Assembly (NCBI RefSeq): GCF_030551255.1
Contig: NZ_CP130630.1
Span: forward strand, 11,965,001-12,029,000
DNA from: Streptomyces sp. NL15-2K
Lineage (GTDB): Bacteria; Actinomycetota; Actinomycetes; Streptomycetales; Streptomycetaceae
DNA: 64,000 nt
Reading direction: 5' to 3'
A program made the position numbers and the translations under genes. This document shows positions 39,458 through 52,262 of the stretch, piece by piece. Numbering within the stretch: position 1 is the stretch's first letter; every line of letters starts with the position of its first letter. The notes under the pieces are model-generated. The model was not told the origin of the DNA, ran no database searches, and worked only from the letters and a program-made list of their open reading frames with translations.

Positions 39458-41248
39458 GTGAGCACGACCGACACGCGCGTCGCCCCGGCAACTCTGCGTA
39501 CGGCGACCGGACACGAGGCCACCCGATGGGTCGCGGCGCACTGCCGCGAGGTGCCCTGGCTGACGGCGGCCACCGTGCTCACCACGGTGGCCGGGGCGGC
39601 GCTCCAGGTGCTCCCGGTGCTGCTGCTGGGCCGGGTGGTCGACGGGGTGGTCGAGGGTGAGTCGCGCTCGATCCTGGTCAGGATCGGGGTGTTGATGGTG
39701 GTCGCCGCGTTGCTCGGCGCGGCGGCCACCGCGGTGTCGACCTACCTGATCGGACGGCTGGGCGCGGATCTGCTCGCGCGGCTGCGGGAAGGCGCCGTCC
39801 GGGCGGTGCTGGGGATGCCGAGCGCACGGATCGAGCAGGTCGGCCGGGGAGACGTGCTGTCCCGGGTCGGTGACGACGTGGCCGTGATCTCCAAGGGCAT
39901 CCGAACGGCCGTCCCCACGGTGTTCTCGGCGGGCGTGCTGGTGGCCATCGCCACGGTCGGCATGTTCGGACTGGACTGGCGGCTCGGCCTGGCGGGTGCC
40001 GGCGCGCTGCCCGCGTACGGGCTGGCCCTGCGCTGGTACCTGCCCCGGTCCGCCCCGCTCTACCGGAAGCAGCGGGTGGCCCAGGCCGACCGTGCGCAGG
40101 CGTTGATGAGTGGTCTGAACGGCATCGACACGGTCCGGGCGTACCGCCTCGAGGACGCCTTCCGCGAGAAGGTCACCCGGGAGTCGTGGCGGGTGCGAGA
40201 ACTCGGCATCGAGGTGTTCCGGTTCTTCGGCCGGTTCGTCGGCAGGGAGAACCGCGCCGAGTTCATCGGCCTCGTCCTGATCATCGTGGTGGGGTACGCC
40301 CTGTTGGAGGCGGATGCCGCCAGTCTGGGCGAGGTGTCGGCGGCCCCGCTGCTGTTCCACCGGCTGTTCACTCCGCTGGGCGCCATCATGTTCACCTTCG
40401 ACGAGGCGCAGAAGTCGGGCGCGAGTCTGACCCGGCTGGTCGGGGTGCTGGGGGAGGCCGCGGAGGACCGGCTGGTGGGTGACCCGGCCGTCGCGTCGGC
40501 GGACGTCGCGCCGTACCCGGTGACGGTGGAGGGGCTGACGTTCAGCTATCCCGACACCGAGGAGCCGGTCCTGAGGGATGTCGACCTGACGATCCCGGCC
40601 GGCGGTTCGCTCGCGCTGGTGGGGGCGACGGGCGCGGGCAAGACGACCCTGGCCGCGCTGATCGCGGGCATCGGCACCCCACAGGCCGGGTCCGTGCGCG
40701 TCGGGTCGACCGACCTCGCCGGTCTGGACGAGGCCGGGGCGCGGGCCTTGGTGAGCATCCTGACGCAGGAGACCCACGTGTTCTCCGGTGCGCTCGCCGA
40801 CGACCTGCGGCTGGCCGCGCCGGAAGCGACCGACGCCGAGCTGATGGAGGCGTTGCGCACGGTCGGCGCCGACGAGTGGGTCGAGGTGCTGCCCGACGGG
40901 CTGAACACCATGGTCGGCGAGGGCGGCGAGCGCCTGGACGTCACCAGGGTCGCCCAGATCGCCTTGGCCCGGCTGGTGCTGGGCCGCGCGCCGGTCGTGG
41001 TGCTCGACGAGTCGACCGCGGAGGCGGGCAGCGAGGGCGCCGCCGAGCTGGAGCGGGCCGTGCTGGCCGCGTGCTCGGGCCGGACCACGTTGTTCGTGGC
41101 GCATCGGCTGACCCAGGCGATGGCGGCGGACCGGATCGCCGTGCTGGACGCGGGACGCGTCGTGGAGCAGGGAACGCACGACGAGTTGGTGGCTCTGGGC
41201 GGCCGGTATGCCCGGCTGTGGCGGGCCTGGCGAGAAGGCAGTGAGTAA
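39458..41248 (+). CDS. cchG: CchG, ABC exporter half-transporter
   Basis: A 596-residue protein with an N-terminal six-helix membrane domain and C-terminal ATPase. Walker A GATGAGKT begins at residue 389, Walker B is VVVLDES with the catalytic Glu, and the H-loop is VAHRL. The signature motif, however, is L493-D-V-T-R where LSGGQ is expected. Its partner CchI shows the opposite defects, so the two probably form a heterodimer with one working ATP site that exports coelichelin. GTG 39458 follows the cchF stop by two bases. Confidence 0.92.
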   Translation: MSTTDTRVAPATLRTATGHEATRWVAAHCREVPWLTAATVLTTVAGAALQVLPVLLLGRVVDGVVEGESRSILVRIGVLMVVAALLGAAATAVSTYLIGRLGADLLARLREGAVRAVLGMPSARIEQVGRGDVLSRVGDDVAVISKGIRTAVPTVFSAGVLVAIATVGMFGLDWRLGLAGAGALPAYGLALRWYLPRSAPLYRKQRVAQADRAQALMSGLNGIDTVRAYRLEDAFREKVTRESWRVRELGIEVFRFFGRFVGRENRAEFIGLVLIIVVGYALLEADAASLGEVSAAPLLFHRLFTPLGAIMFTFDEAQKSGASLTRLVGVLGEAAEDRLVGDPAVASADVAPYPVTVEGLTFSYPDTEEPVLRDVDLTIPAGGSLALVGATGAGKTTLAALIAGIGTPQAGSVRVGSTDLAGLDEAGARALVSILTQETHVFSGALADDLRLAAPEATDAELMEALRTVGADEWVEVLPDGLNTMVGEGGERLDVTRVAQIALARLVLGRAPVVVLDESTAEAGSEGAAELERAVLAACSGRTTLFVAHRLTQAMAADRIAVLDAGRVVEQGTHDELVALGGRYARLWRAWREGSE

Positions 41249-41300
41249 CCCTGACTCAGGTCGGGCTGACTTCATACTTGGAAGGGGCGTTGAGTCTTCG

Positions 41301-44300
41301 ATGAGGGAACCGAGCGCTCGTCTCGTGCAGCTTTCTCCCACCCGCCTGGCCGACGTGCGTCGGCGAACCGGCGACTATTCCGACCGGACCATCGCCGAAG
41401 CGTGTGCCATCGGGCTGTCGTACTGGGCGACGGGCCGGAGCCCCGACGGCATCGACCTCACCCCCGGCACTCTGTTCGCCGATGTCCTCGGCTGGGTCGA
41501 CAACGGCGGGGCCGCACCCGGTGGTTGGGAGGTCGGCGCGGACGGCCGGAGCATCGCGGTTCCGGACGGCGTTGCGGCGGCTGATGCGCAACTCGCCCTT
41601 GACGACCTGGCCGACTTCCCGGACCGGCCCCTCGGCACCATCAGCCTGTCCAGTGTGGCGGCGCGGCTCCAGGCCCTGGCCGAGTGGAACGACACCCAGG
41701 CCGACCGGGCCCGCCCGACCATGGTGGAGATGTTCCGCGAACACGCGCGGACCAGGCCGGACGCCGTCGCCATCATCGACGAGCACCGGTCGCTGACCTA
41801 CCGTCAGGCAGCCGAACTCTCCAGCCAGTTGGCCCACCATCTGATCGAACGCGGACTTGAACCCGAACACGTCGTCGGCATCTCCCTGGGCCGCTCCGCC
41901 GACATGGTGATCGGGCTGCTCGGCGTGCTCCAGGCGGGATGCGCGTTCGTGCCGCTCGACCCGCAGTGGCCCGCCGCACGCCGGGCCGTCGTCATCGAGG
42001 ACGCCCGGGTCGTCGTACAGCTCAACGACTCGGGCGAGCACGACCCGGCTGAACCGGAAGCCGTGGCCGTCGACCTCGACGACTGGAGGTTCGGTTCCTA
42101 CCCCACCGAAGGGACCGGGGTCACCGTCCTCGGCGACGCCCTGGCATACGTGATCTTCACGTCCGGTTCGACCGGGCGGCCCAAGGGCGCGATGATCCGG
42201 CACGAAGCGATCAGCGAGCGCCTGCTGTGGCAGGTCGACGAGATCCTGCGCTTCGGCCACGACGACGCGTCGCTGTTCAAGGCGCCGTTGTCCTTCGACA
42301 TCTCCATCAACGAGATCTTCCTGCCGCTGGTGTCCGGCGGCAGGCTGGTGGTCCTGCGTCCCGGCGGCGAACGCGACCCGCACCACCTGCTGAGCGTGAT
42401 CGCCGAACACCGCGTCACCTTCACCTACTTGGTGTCGTCCATGCTGGACGTCCTGCTGGAGATCGCGGGTGACTCCGACCGCCTGGACAGCCTGCGGCAC
42501 GTGTGGTGCGGCGGCGAGGTGCTGACCCCCGACCTGTACGAGAGGTTCCGCACCCGGCTCGACATCCCCATGTACCACGGCTACGGCCCGGCCGAGACGA
42601 CGATCGGCGTCTCCCACGTCATCTACCGGGGCGCCGCGGAACGCCTGTCGACGTCGATCGGCAAGGCCAACCCCAACACCCAGTTGTACGTGCTGGACGA
42701 CGAGCTGCGCCCGGTCCCGGTCGGGGTCGGCGGGGAGCTGTACGTGGGAGGGTTCCTCCTGGGGCGCGGATACGTCAACGCGCCCGGCCTGACGGCGTCC
42801 CGGTTCGTGGCGAATCCCTTCGCCGACGACGGGTCCCGGCTGTACCGGACCGGTGACCTCGCCCGGTTCACCCCGGACGGATCGCTCGACTTCCTCGGCC
42901 GGGCCGACAACCAGATCAAGATCCGCGGTATGCGGCTGGAGATCGAGGACGTCGAGGTCGGTCTCGCCGAGCACCCCGGGGTACGGCACACCTGCGTCGT
43001 CGCGAAGAAGAACGCGGCGGGCGGCACCTACCTGGTGGGGTACGTGATCCCGGCCGCCGGGAGCGAGGACCTGCGGGCGGACGAGGTCAAGGCGTGGGCC
43101 GTCGAGCACATGGTGGAGTACATGGTGCCCACCCACATCGTCGTGATGCAGGAGTTCCCGCTCACCGCGAACGGCAAGCTCGACCGGAACGCCTTGCCGG
43201 AGCCCGCGATCCGGACAGGCTCGCTCGTCCCGCCCGGCACCGAGAACGAGCGCGTGGTGTGCGCGGCCGTCGCGGCGGTGCTGGGGCTGGACGAGGTCGG
43301 TGTCGACCAGGACATCTTCCAGCTCGGCGGAGACAGCATTCTGGCGATATCCCTGCTGAGCGCGCTGCGCGACGCGGGTCTCTACGTCACGGCACGGCAG
43401 ATCTTCACCCACAGCGTGGTGGGGGCACTGGCGGCGGTGGCGAGCCGGGAAGACGTCTCCACCGTGGACCACGGCGATGTCGCGACCGGTTCCGTCGTGG
43501 GATCGCCCATCGTGCAGTGGCTCGGCGAGACCACGGACGCGATCGACGGCTTCGTACAGTCGGTGGTGCTGAACACCCCCGCGGACCTGAACCCCGACGC
43601 CCTCGACGAGACCCTCGCCGCCGTGGTCGGGCGGCACGACATGCTGCGCGCCAGGCTGGTGCGCGGCGACCGCTGGAGCTTCGACATACCGGAGGCGGAC
43701 GGGGCCGCCGCGAGGTGGCAGCAGAGCGATGGGCCGCTCGACGAGTGTGTGGCGCTCGCCACCGGCGGGCTGGACCCGGCGGGCGGCGTGATGCTGCGTG
43801 CTGTCTGGCGCCGCGAGGCACGGCAGTTGGTCCTGGTCGCCCATCACGTGGTGATCGACGGCGTGTCCTGGCGGGTCCTGATGGACGACCTGGCCACGGC
43901 GTGGCGGCAGTTCGCCTCGGGCACGCCGATCGAGCTGCCCCCGGTGGGCACGTCGTTCCGGCGCTGGACGCAGTTGCTGGAGCGCGCCGCGTTCGACGCG
44001 GACAGTTCCTACTACTGGCGTCCCCTGCCTGGCGAGGACCAACCCGTGGGCAGGCGCGCGCTGTCCGACGCCGACACCGTCGCGGGGGAGCGGGTGCGGA
44101 CCGTCTCGGTCGGCCCCGAGGTCACCGCCGCGCTCCTGGGCGAGATCCCCGCGAAGTTCCACGCGGGCGTCAACGACGTACTGCTGACCGCGCTCGCCGT
44201 CACCCTCGCCCGGTGGCGCCGCGACCTCGGGCAGGACCAGACGTTCGCGCACATCGAACTCGAAGGCCACGGCCGCGAAGGACAGTTCGTGGCAGGCTCC

Positions 44301-47300
44301 GCCGGCTTCGAGCCGGACCTCTCGCGGACCGTGGGCTGGTTCACCACTCTGTTCCCGGTGACCGTGGACCCCGGGGCGGCGGCCGACCTCACCGCACCCG
44401 AGTACCTGGCCGCCGCGCTCAAGGCGGTCAAGGAGGACCTCGCCCGAGTACCGGACAACGGCGTGTCCTACGGTGCCCTGCGCTACCTGACCCACACCGA
44501 GTTCGACGCGCCCGCACCGCAGGTGCTGTTCAACTACCTCGGCCGTTTCGACGCGGGCGCGTCCGGAGACTGGCAACTGGCGGGCACCACGGGCCAGTTG
44601 GGTGAGAAGCGCGACCCGGGGATGCGGCTGCCGCGTCCCCTGGAGTTCAACGCGATCGCCGAACCCGCCTCGGCGGGTGCGTATGAGCTGGTCACGAACA
44701 TCTCGTGGCCTGAGGGGATGTTCACCGACGAGGACATCGAGACCCTCGCCGAGTACTTCCGGGGGGCCTTGGCCGGGCTGGCCGCGCTCGACGGGGGCGG
44801 CCACTCTCCCAGCGACTTCGGCCTGGTACCGCTCACGCAGGCCGATGTGGACGCCTTGGACGGCCCGGCGCTGCGGGACATCCTGCCGTTGACCCCGTTG
44901 CAGGAGGGCCTGTACTTCCACTCCGTCTTCGACGACGACTCGGCGGGCGCCTACGTCGAGCAGCAACTGCTGACGCTGGACGGCGAAGTGGACGCCGACC
45001 GGCTCGCGACGGCGGCCACCCGGCTGCTCACGCTCTACCCGAACCTGGCCGCGCGGTTCGTGGCCCTCGCCGACGGCCGTGTGGTCTCCGTGCTGGAGAG
45101 CGGCGTCGAGGCGCCCTTCACCACGCTGGACCGCCCCGGCATCACCGACGCCGAGATACGCGACCACGCCGAGCGCGACCGCCGCGCCGGATTCGACCTG
45201 GCCACCGGCCCACTGATGCGGTACACGCTCATCCGCGCGGGCTCCGGCCGGAACGTCCTGGTGCAGACCGTGCACCACATCATCGCCGACGGCTGGTCGG
45301 TCCCGCCGATGCTCCGCGCGCTGCTGGCCGAGTACCACGCGCCGGGCACCGTGTACCCGATCGGCGGCTTCCCCGACTACGTGCGCCGGCTCGCCGGACG
45401 CGACGACGACGAGAGCGACCGGGTCTGGCGTGAGCAACTCGCCGAGCTGTCCGGCCCTTCGCTGGTCGCCGAGGGGCACACCCCGTCCGACCGGTTCGCC
45501 GACACCGCCGTCGAGCCGGAGGGCGACATCGACGGGGCCGCCCGGTCGGCCGGAGTGCCGCTGAGCGTGGCCGTGCACAGCGCCTGGGCGGTGACGCTGG
45601 GCGGCATCCTGCACGGCACGGACGTGGTGTTCGGTTCCACGGTGTCCGGGCGTGACGCGGAGGTGCCCGGCATCGAGAACATGGTGGGTCTGTTCATCAA
45701 CACGATCCCCGTACACGTCCGTTGGGCTGGCACGACCACTTCCCGCGACCTGCTCGCCTCCGTGCGGGAACACCAGAGCGCGGTCCTGCCGCACCAGCAT
45801 GTCTCGCTGGCGAGGATCGGCCGCCAGGCCGGAGCCGGCAGCCCTCTGTTCGACACCCTGGTGGTGTTCGACGTAGCGACCGATGTGGAGGGTCTGCGGG
45901 GGCCCGACGACACGCTGGTCATCACCGACATCGTGAACGAGGGCGCCCCGCACTACCCGTTGACGCTGGTGGTGGAGCGCGCGCTCGACGGGCGTCCGCG
46001 CTTCGACCTGATCTACGACGGCGAGGTGCTGCGCGAGGCGAGCGCCCAGGAGATCCTGCGCACGTTCACCTCGACCCTCACCGGCCTGCTCACCCGGCCG
46101 GACGCCCTGGTCGACGACCTGGCGCCGGAGAGCGAACGGCGCCCCACGCGGATCACCCCGACGACGCTGGGCGGACTGTTCGACGCCGCCGCGCACCGCG
46201 ACCCGGCCGCCACCGCCGTCACCCAGTGCGCCCTCGACGGTAGTGCCCGGTCCATGTCGTACGGCGAACTGGCCGAGACAAAGACCGAGTTGGCCTCCGC
46301 CCTGCGCGCCGCCGGTGTCGGCCCGGGCAAACGGGTCGCCGTCGCCGTCCCGCGCTCCCTCGAGCAGGTCGTCGCCCTGGTCGCGATCGTCAGCGCGGGT
46401 GGCGCGTATGTGCCGCTGGACCTCGCGTACCCGGACGAACGGCTGGAGTACATCCTCGGCGATGCCGCTCCGCAGGTCGTCCTCGTGGACCGTGAGCAGC
46501 GCGACCGTTTCACGCGGCTGCTGGCCCGGGCGGGCGTGTCGGCCCGGGTGCTCGTGCAGGGGGACGAACTGCCGCCGGCCACCACCGAGCCGGGGCCCGG
46601 GCCCGATTGGCATGACCCCGCCTATGTGATCTATACCTCCGGATCGACCGGCCGACCCAAGGGCGTCGTCGTCCCGCACTCCAGCGTGGTGACACTGCTC
46701 GCGAACACCCAGCCCGACATGGGATTCGGCCCGCACGACGTGTGGGTCCAGTTCCACTCCTTCTCCTTCGACTTCGCGGTCTGGGAGCTGTGGGGCGCGC
46801 TGGCGCACGGCGGTGAGCTGCTGGTGCCGGAGTACGGGCTGACCCGCTCCCCGGTCGACTTCCACCGGCTGGTCCGCGAGCGCGGGGTGACCGTGCTCAA
46901 CCAGACCCCGTCGGCGTTCTACCAGTTCATCGAGGCGGACCGGCACGCAGACGAGCCGGTCACGTCACTGCGCCGGATCATCTTCGGAGGCGAAGCGCTG
47001 GATCTCGGGCGGCTGCGCGGCTGGGTCGATCGGCACGGCACCGGCTCGCCCGAGCTGGTCAACATGTACGGCATCACCGAGACCACCGTCCACGTCACCC
47101 ACCGGGTGCTGACCGACGAGGACTTCGACTGCGGCGACGACGTCAGCCCGATCGGCGGTCCGATTCCCGGCCTGGTCACCTACCTGCTCGACGACCGGCT
47201 CCGGCCCGTGCCGCCGGGCCGGGTGGGCGCCATCTACGTCGCCGGAGACCAGGTGTCGCTCGGTTACCTGGGCAGGCCGGGGCTCACCGCGGGCCGGTTC

Positions 47301-50300
47301 GTCGCGAACCCGTTCGCGGGCGACGGCTCCCGTATGTACCACACGGGCGATCTCGCCCGCCGCACGCTCGACGGTGAGCTGGAGTTCGTCGGCCGTGCCG
47401 ACGACCAGGTCCAACTCAAGGGTTTCCGGGTCGAGTTGGGCGAGGTGGAGTCCGCGATCAGGGAACTCGACGGCGTGGTCGATGTGGCCGTGACCGTCGC
47501 GGACAGCGGCGACCACCTGGTCGCGCACGTCGTGGGCCGGGTGCCCGTCGACTTCACCGACCTGTTGTCCGCGAAGCTGCCCGTGCACATGGTGCCGGGG
47601 CGGGTACTGCCGGTCGACGCGCTGCCGCTGACGGTCAACGGCAAGCTGGACCGGAAGGCCCTGATCGAGCGCGCAGCCGCGCCCCTCGAGGACGCGGGGC
47701 TGTATCCGTACGCGGCTCCGACGCGGGGCGCGACCAGCCCCCACCGGCCCGCGGACTCGTCACCGGACTCCGCACTCGCCGCCCTGGTCGATGTCTTCGC
47801 CGACACCCTGCCCGGCGCCTCCGTGGACGCCGACACCGACTTCTTCCGCGCCGGAGGCGACAGCATCCTCGCCATCACCGTGATCAACCGGGCCAGGGCA
47901 CTCGGCCTGCCGATCGCGCCACGGGACGTGTTCCTGTTCAGGACACCTCGCGCGCTCGCCGAACACCTGGGGACACGCACATCGCCCCCACCGCAGGCCG
48001 CGCCGTCCGCACCCGCCCCCCGCGAGGACGGCCCGCTGACGCCGACGCCGATCATCCTGCGCCAGCGGGAACTGGGCGGGTCGCTCGCCCGGTTCGCCCA
48101 GGCCAGGACGCTGGCGGCCCCCGAGGGCATCGGGTTCGCCGACATCGAGCGCGCCGCGAACGCCGTCGTGGCCGCCCACCCGGCCCTCCGGTTGCGGCTG
48201 CGCGTCGAGCACGGGGTGTGGGCACTGCGCACCGAACCCGCCCGCGAGGTCACCGTCGTACGGCCGGACACGACCGACGCGACGACCGCGGCGAACGAAG
48301 CCGCCGGACGGCTCGATCCCGAGGCCGGGGACGTCATCGCCTTCGCGTGGCTGGAGGCGAGCCGAACCCTGGTGGTCACCGTGCACCACACAGCCGTCGA
48401 CTCGGTGTCCTGGCTGGTCCTGCTGGACGACCTGGCCACCGCCCTGCGCGGCGAGGCTCTGGCGCCGCCGACCACGTCCTACGCCGAGTACGCCGAAGCA
48501 CTGACGCTCCAGTCCGCCCATGCGATCGACACCCTCGGGCACTGGCTCAGCACGCTCCAGGCGCCCGCGCTGCTGCCTGCCGTCGAGGGGCTGCGCGAGT
48601 CCACCGTCGTGCTCGCACCCGAAGTGAGCGACCGCGTGACGCGCACCGCGCCCGCCGCATTCGGCGTCGGTATCACCGAGTTGCTGTGCGGCGCCCTGCG
48701 CACCGCGCTGACACACATCCAGTCCTCACCCACCGATCTCGCGATCGAGATGGAACGGCACGGCCGAGTCCCGGTGCTGGAACACCACGACTACACCCGC
48801 ACGGTGGGCTGGTTCACCTCCATAGCGCCCGTGCGGCTCACGGCGCACACCGACCCCGTCGCGGCGGCGCGCGAGGTCGCCGAACGCCAGCCGGACGAGC
48901 GCGGGCACGTCGCCTACGGCCAGCTCAGGTACCTCAATCCGCAGACCGCGCCGCTGCTGAACGCCCGCCCGCAGGTGCTGTTCAACTACCTCGGCCGGGG
49001 CAGCGAGTCCCAGGCGCTGCACCTCACCGGCGGCGACCAGGGCAGCCCGTACGCCGTCGAGGTCAACGCATGGCTCGACGAGGCCACCGGAAGCCTGCGC
49101 GCGACCTTCACCCTCGCCGAGGGCATACCCGAGGAGATCACCGAGCACTGGCAAAGCGCCCTGGAACGCCTCGCGGACGCCTCGGCGACGGCCGAGCGCA
49201 CGGCACCGGTCACCCCGCTCCAGCGGGGCCTGTTCTTCCAGGCCCAGATGGCGGGCGCGGCCGGACACTATGTCGCGCAGAGCTGGTTCACCTTCGACCG
49301 GCGGCTGGACACCGACGCGCTGGCCGAGGCGATGACGTACGTGATGGCACGGCACCCGGTCGTGGGCGCCGGCTTCACCACCGACGACGACGGAAACCCG
49401 GTCCAGGTCCTCAGTGCGGGGCGACAAGTCGCCGTCCGCACGGTCGAGTTGGCGACGGAGGCGGAAGTCGAAACCCTGCGCGCCCGGGACCGCGACACCG
49501 GATTCGACCCGGCTGAGCCGCCGTTGATCCGGTTGACCGTGGTGCGCCTGCCCGACGACCGCGACGGCCTGCTGCTGAGTTACCACCTGCTGCTGTGGGA
49601 CGGCTGGTCCCGCGAGATCGTGCTGCGGGACCTGTTCGACGCCTATCAGGCCGTCCTCACGGGGGAGTCGCTGGATGCGGCCCCGGCCACGCCGAGCTTC
49701 GAGGAGTACGCCCGGGCGCTCGACGCCAAGGACCCCGCCGTATCGGAACGCTTCTGGGCGGAGCACCTGGTCGGCCTTCCTGGCCCGACGCTGCTCGCCG
49801 GACCGGCGCCGGCCCTTTCGGACGACCTGCCGCACACGCTCGTACACACGCTCTCCGCCGAACAGTCGGAACTGCTGCGGGACGCGGCCAGGGCGCACGG
49901 CGTCACGCTGAACTCGGTGCTGACCGGCGCGTTCGGCCTCCTGCTGGGCGCACACACGGGCCGCAGCGACGCAGTGTTCGGTGTGACCGTCTCCGGCCGG
50001 GAGGGCGAGGGGCTGTCCGACATCGTCGGCGTGCTGCTCAACACCGTGCCCATGTGGACGCGGGCACGGCCCGAGGACACGGTCCGGGAGTACCTGTCGG
50101 CCGTGCAGACGGCCAGGGTCGAGGCGATGGAGCACGAACACCTGGGGCTCGGCGAGATCCAGCGAGCCAGTGGGCACGACACCCTGTTCGACAACTTGTT
50201 CGTGCTCCAGAACTTCCTGGACATGGACGCGTTCGCCGAGATGAACGCCAGGCACGGCATCACCTCGGTGCAGGCCGATGACTCCACCCACTACCCGTTC

Positions 50301-52262
50301 ACATGGGTCGTCACGCCCGGCGACCGGCTCACGGTCAAGCTGGAGCACCGCGACGACGACACCGAGGGCGCCCGTCGTCTCCTCGACGACTACCTGCGTG
50401 TGCTCGAAGACCTGGCCCGGTCGACCGGGCCGGTGGGCGCGTTGCGGGGGTTGGGGCCGCAGCCCTCGCCGGGAGCGCGTACGGTCGTCGGCACGGACAC
50501 GGTCGTCGACCGGTTCGACCAGGCGGCGGACCGCGACCCGCAGCGGGTCGCGCTCGTCGCCCACGGCTCGACCATGACCTTCGCCCAGCTCCGGGACCGC
50601 AGTCGCGCGGTGGCGGGTGTGCTCGCCCAGCGCGGCATCGGCCCCGAGAGGACCGTGGGTCTCGCGATCCCACGATCCCTCGACTCGATCGTGGCGCTGT
50701 TCGCCGTGCTGCGCGTCGGCGCCGCGTACGTGCCGCTGGAGCTGGACCACCCGGACGAGCGGATCGCCGCGATCGTCGCGGACGCCCGCCCGGACGTGAT
50801 CCTCACCGTGCGCGCCGTGTCGCCCCGGCTGACCGGCGACCTGATCGAGTTGGACCGCCCGCTGCCCGAGGCCGAGCCGTATCGGACGTTCGCGCCGGAC
50901 GACCCGAACCGCCTGCGGCACCCCGCGTACACGATCTACACCTCCGGATCGACCGGGAAGCCCAAGGGCGTGGTGACCGAGTACGCCGGGCTCACCAACA
51001 TGCTGATCAACCACCAGCGCCGGATCTTCGAGCCGGTGTTGGCGCAGCACGGCCACCGGGTCTTCCGGATCGCGCACACGGTGTCGTTCGCGTTCGACAT
51101 GTCGTGGGAGGAGCTGCTGTGGCTCGCAGACGGGCACGAAGTGCACATCTGCGACGAGGAGTTGCGCCGTGACGCCCCCCGGTTGGTCGAGTACTGCCTC
51201 GAGCACGGCATCGACGTCGTCAACGTGACCCCGACCTACGCGCAGCAGCTGGTGGCCGAGGGGCTGCTCGACAACCCGGCACGACGGCCGGCGCTGGTGC
51301 TGCTGGGCGGCGAGGCCGTCACCCCCACGTTGTGGCAGCGGCTCGCCGAGACCGAGGGGACGGTCGGCTACAACCTGTACGGACCCACCGAGTACACCAT
51401 CAACACCCTCGGCGTCGGCACCTTCGAATGCCAGGACCCGGTGGTGGGTGTGGCCATCGACAACACGGACGTGTACGTACTGGATCCGTGGTTGCGGCCG
51501 CTGCCGGACGGCGTTCCCGGGGAGCTGTACGTGTCGGGCATCGGCATCGCGCGCGGCTATCTCGGGCAGCCCGCCCAGACCGCCCACCGCTTCGTCGCGT
51601 GCCCGTTCGGCGAACCCGGCGAGCGCATGTACCGCACCGGGGACCTGGTGGTCCGGCGGCCCGACGGGAACCTGATGTACCTGGGCCGCACCGACCAGCA
51701 GGTCAAGATCCGGGGGCACCGGGTCGAACTCGGCGAGGTCGAGGCGGTGTTCGCGGCGCACCCGGCGGTGCGGTTCGTCGCCGCGGTCGCCCAACCGGAC
51801 CCGCAGGTCGACGGCGCGTACCGGCTGGCCGCCTACCTCGTGCTCGACGGCTCAGCCGACCTGTCGGCGGTCGCCGCGGAAGTGGGCGCCGGGCTGCCGG
51901 ACTTCCTGCGGCCGACGCACTACGCCCAGGTCGACAGCATCCCGCTGACGGTGAACGGGAAAGCCGACACGAAGGCGTTGCCGGAGGCCAAGCCGCTGGG
52001 CGCGCTGACCACGGCGGGGGAGCGCGGCCCTGAGACCGAGACCGAGACCGTCGTGTGCGAGTACTTCGCCGAGGCACTGGACCTGGACGATGACGAGGTG
52101 AGCGCGGTGAGCGACTTCGTGTCCCTCGGAGGGCACTCCATGCTGGCGGTGCGGCTGATCGGGCTGCTCCGCCGCGAGTACGGTCCAGTGATCACGATCC
52201 GCGATCTGTTCACCCTGCGAACCCCGGAAGCGATTGCCCGCCACCTCGATGACAACTCCTGA
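41301..52262 (+). CDS. cchH: CchH, coelichelin non-ribosomal peptide synthetase
   Basis: A 3653-residue trimodular NRPS. Order: N-terminal extension (1-140), A1 (about 141-640; SGSTG near 287), PCP1 (Ser679), E1 (HHVVIDG at 848), C2 (HHIIADG at 1325), A2 (SGSTG near 1780), PCP2 (Ser2188), E2 (HHTAVDS at 2362), C3 (SYHLLLWDG at 2760), A3 (SGSTG near 3215), PCP3 (Ser3613), end. No thioesterase. The specificity residues read DINYWGGIGK (A1, formyl-hydroxyornithine), DFWNIGMVHK (A2, threonine) and DMENLGLINK (A3, hydroxyornithine), as reported for coelichelin synthetase. Three modules build a tetrapeptide, so module 1 must act twice. Start uncertain: ATG 41301 or GTG 41241, which overlaps cchG. 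Confidence 0.96.
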   Translation: MREPSARLVQLSPTRLADVRRRTGDYSDRTIAEACAIGLSYWATGRSPDGIDLTPGTLFADVLGWVDNGGAAPGGWEVGADGRSIAVPDGVAAADAQLALDDLADFPDRPLGTISLSSVAARLQALAEWNDTQADRARPTMVEMFREHARTRPDAVAIIDEHRSLTYRQAAELSSQLAHHLIERGLEPEHVVGISLGRSADMVIGLLGVLQAGCAFVPLDPQWPAARRAVVIEDARVVVQLNDSGEHDPAEPEAVAVDLDDWRFGSYPTEGTGVTVLGDALAYVIFTSGSTGRPKGAMIRHEAISERLLWQVDEILRFGHDDASLFKAPLSFDISINEIFLPLVSGGRLVVLRPGGERDPHHLLSVIAEHRVTFTYLVSSMLDVLLEIAGDSDRLDSLRHVWCGGEVLTPDLYERFRTRLDIPMYHGYGPAETTIGVSHVIYRGAAERLSTSIGKANPNTQLYVLDDELRPVPVGVGGELYVGGFLLGRGYVNAPGLTASRFVANPFADDGSRLYRTGDLARFTPDGSLDFLGRADNQIKIRGMRLEIEDVEVGLAEHPGVRHTCVVAKKNAAGGTYLVGYVIPAAGSEDLRADEVKAWAVEHMVEYMVPTHIVVMQEFPLTANGKLDRNALPEPAIRTGSLVPPGTENERVVCAAVAAVLGLDEVGVDQDIFQLGGDSILAISLLSALRDAGLYVTARQIFTHSVVGALAAVASREDVSTVDHGDVATGSVVGSPIVQWLGETTDAIDGFVQSVVLNTPADLNPDALDETLAAVVGRHDMLRARLVRGDRWSFDIPEADGAAARWQQSDGPLDECVALATGGLDPAGGVMLRAVWRREARQLVLVAHHVVIDGVSWRVLMDDLATAWRQFASGTPIELPPVGTSFRRWTQLLERAAFDADSSYYWRPLPGEDQPVGRRALSDADTVAGERVRTVSVGPEVTAALLGEIPAKFHAGVNDVLLTALAVTLARWRRDLGQDQTFAHIELEGHGREGQFVAGSAGFEPDLSRTVGWFTTLFPVTVDPGAAADLTAPEYLAAALKAVKEDLARVPDNGVSYGALRYLTHTEFDAPAPQVLFNYLGRFDAGASGDWQLAGTTGQLGEKRDPGMRLPRPLEFNAIAEPASAGAYELVTNISWPEGMFTDEDIETLAEYFRGALAGLAALDGGGHSPSDFGLVPLTQADVDALDGPALRDILPLTPLQEGLYFHSVFDDDSAGAYVEQQLLTLDGEVDADRLATAATRLLTLYPNLAARFVALADGRVVSVLESGVEAPFTTLDRPGITDAEIRDHAERDRRAGFDLATGPLMRYTLIRAGSGRNVLVQTVHHIIADGWSVPPMLRALLAEYHAPGTVYPIGGFPDYVRRLAGRDDDESDRVWREQLAELSGPSLVAEGHTPSDRFADTAVEPEGDIDGAARSAGVPLSVAVHSAWAVTLGGILHGTDVVFGSTVSGRDAEVPGIENMVGLFINTIPVHVRWAGTTTSRDLLASVREHQSAVLPHQHVSLARIGRQAGAGSPLFDTLVVFDVATDVEGLRGPDDTLVITDIVNEGAPHYPLTLVVERALDGRPRFDLIYDGEVLREASAQEILRTFTSTLTGLLTRPDALVDDLAPESERRPTRITPTTLGGLFDAAAHRDPAATAVTQCALDGSARSMSYGELAETKTELASALRAAGVGPGKRVAVAVPRSLEQVVALVAIVSAGGAYVPLDLAYPDERLEYILGDAAPQVVLVDREQRDRFTRLLARAGVSARVLVQGDELPPATTEPGPGPDWHDPAYVIYTSGSTGRPKGVVVPHSSVVTLLANTQPDMGFGPHDVWVQFHSFSFDFAVWELWGALAHGGELLVPEYGLTRSPVDFHRLVRERGVTVLNQTPSAFYQFIEADRHADEPVTSLRRIIFGGEALDLGRLRGWVDRHGTGSPELVNMYGITETTVHVTHRVLTDEDFDCGDDVSPIGGPIPGLVTYLLDDRLRPVPPGRVGAIYVAGDQVSLGYLGRPGLTAGRFVANPFAGDGSRMYHTGDLARRTLDGELEFVGRADDQVQLKGFRVELGEVESAIRELDGVVDVAVTVADSGDHLVAHVVGRVPVDFTDLLSAKLPVHMVPGRVLPVDALPLTVNGKLDRKALIERAAAPLEDAGLYPYAAPTRGATSPHRPADSSPDSALAALVDVFADTLPGASVDADTDFFRAGGDSILAITVINRARALGLPIAPRDVFLFRTPRALAEHLGTRTSPPPQAAPSAPAPREDGPLTPTPIILRQRELGGSLARFAQARTLAAPEGIGFADIERAANAVVAAHPALRLRLRVEHGVWALRTEPAREVTVVRPDTTDATTAANEAAGRLDPEAGDVIAFAWLEASRTLVVTVHHTAVDSVSWLVLLDDLATALRGEALAPPTTSYAEYAEALTLQSAHAIDTLGHWLSTLQAPALLPAVEGLRESTVVLAPEVSDRVTRTAPAAFGVGITELLCGALRTALTHIQSSPTDLAIEMERHGRVPVLEHHDYTRTVGWFTSIAPVRLTAHTDPVAAAREVAERQPDERGHVAYGQLRYLNPQTAPLLNARPQVLFNYLGRGSESQALHLTGGDQGSPYAVEVNAWLDEATGSLRATFTLAEGIPEEITEHWQSALERLADASATAERTAPVTPLQRGLFFQAQMAGAAGHYVAQSWFTFDRRLDTDALAEAMTYVMARHPVVGAGFTTDDDGNPVQVLSAGRQVAVRTVELATEAEVETLRARDRDTGFDPAEPPLIRLTVVRLPDDRDGLLLSYHLLLWDGWSREIVLRDLFDAYQAVLTGESLDAAPATPSFEEYARALDAKDPAVSERFWAEHLVGLPGPTLLAGPAPALSDDLPHTLVHTLSAEQSELLRDAARAHGVTLNSVLTGAFGLLLGAHTGRSDAVFGVTVSGREGEGLSDIVGVLLNTVPMWTRARPEDTVREYLSAVQTARVEAMEHEHLGLGEIQRASGHDTLFDNLFVLQNFLDMDAFAEMNARHGITSVQADDSTHYPFTWVVTPGDRLTVKLEHRDDDTEGARRLLDDYLRVLEDLARSTGPVGALRGLGPQPSPGARTVVGTDTVVDRFDQAADRDPQRVALVAHGSTMTFAQLRDRSRAVAGVLAQRGIGPERTVGLAIPRSLDSIVALFAVLRVGAAYVPLELDHPDERIAAIVADARPDVILTVRAVSPRLTGDLIELDRPLPEAEPYRTFAPDDPNRLRHPAYTIYTSGSTGKPKGVVTEYAGLTNMLINHQRRIFEPVLAQHGHRVFRIAHTVSFAFDMSWEELLWLADGHEVHICDEELRRDAPRLVEYCLEHGIDVVNVTPTYAQQLVAEGLLDNPARRPALVLLGGEAVTPTLWQRLAETEGTVGYNLYGPTEYTINTLGVGTFECQDPVVGVAIDNTDVYVLDPWLRPLPDGVPGELYVSGIGIARGYLGQPAQTAHRFVACPFGEPGERMYRTGDLVVRRPDGNLMYLGRTDQQVKIRGHRVELGEVEAVFAAHPAVRFVAAVAQPDPQVDGAYRLAAYLVLDGSADLSAVAAEVGAGLPDFLRPTHYAQVDSIPLTVNGKADTKALPEAKPLGALTTAGERGPETETETVVCEYFAEALDLDDDEVSAVSDFVSLGGHSMLAVRLIGLLRREYGPVITIRDLFTLRTPEAIARHLDDNS

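Noticed and set aside
41256..46946. Minus-strand ORF of 1896 codons opposite the NRPS gene
   Set aside because: It is a mirror of third-position G/C bias in cchH: low-complexity Arg/Val/Gly/His-rich sequence, no start signal and no domain.
52000..52262. Possible thioesterase at the end of CchH
   Set aside because: The protein ends about 40 residues after the PCP3 serine; no GxSxG domain follows.
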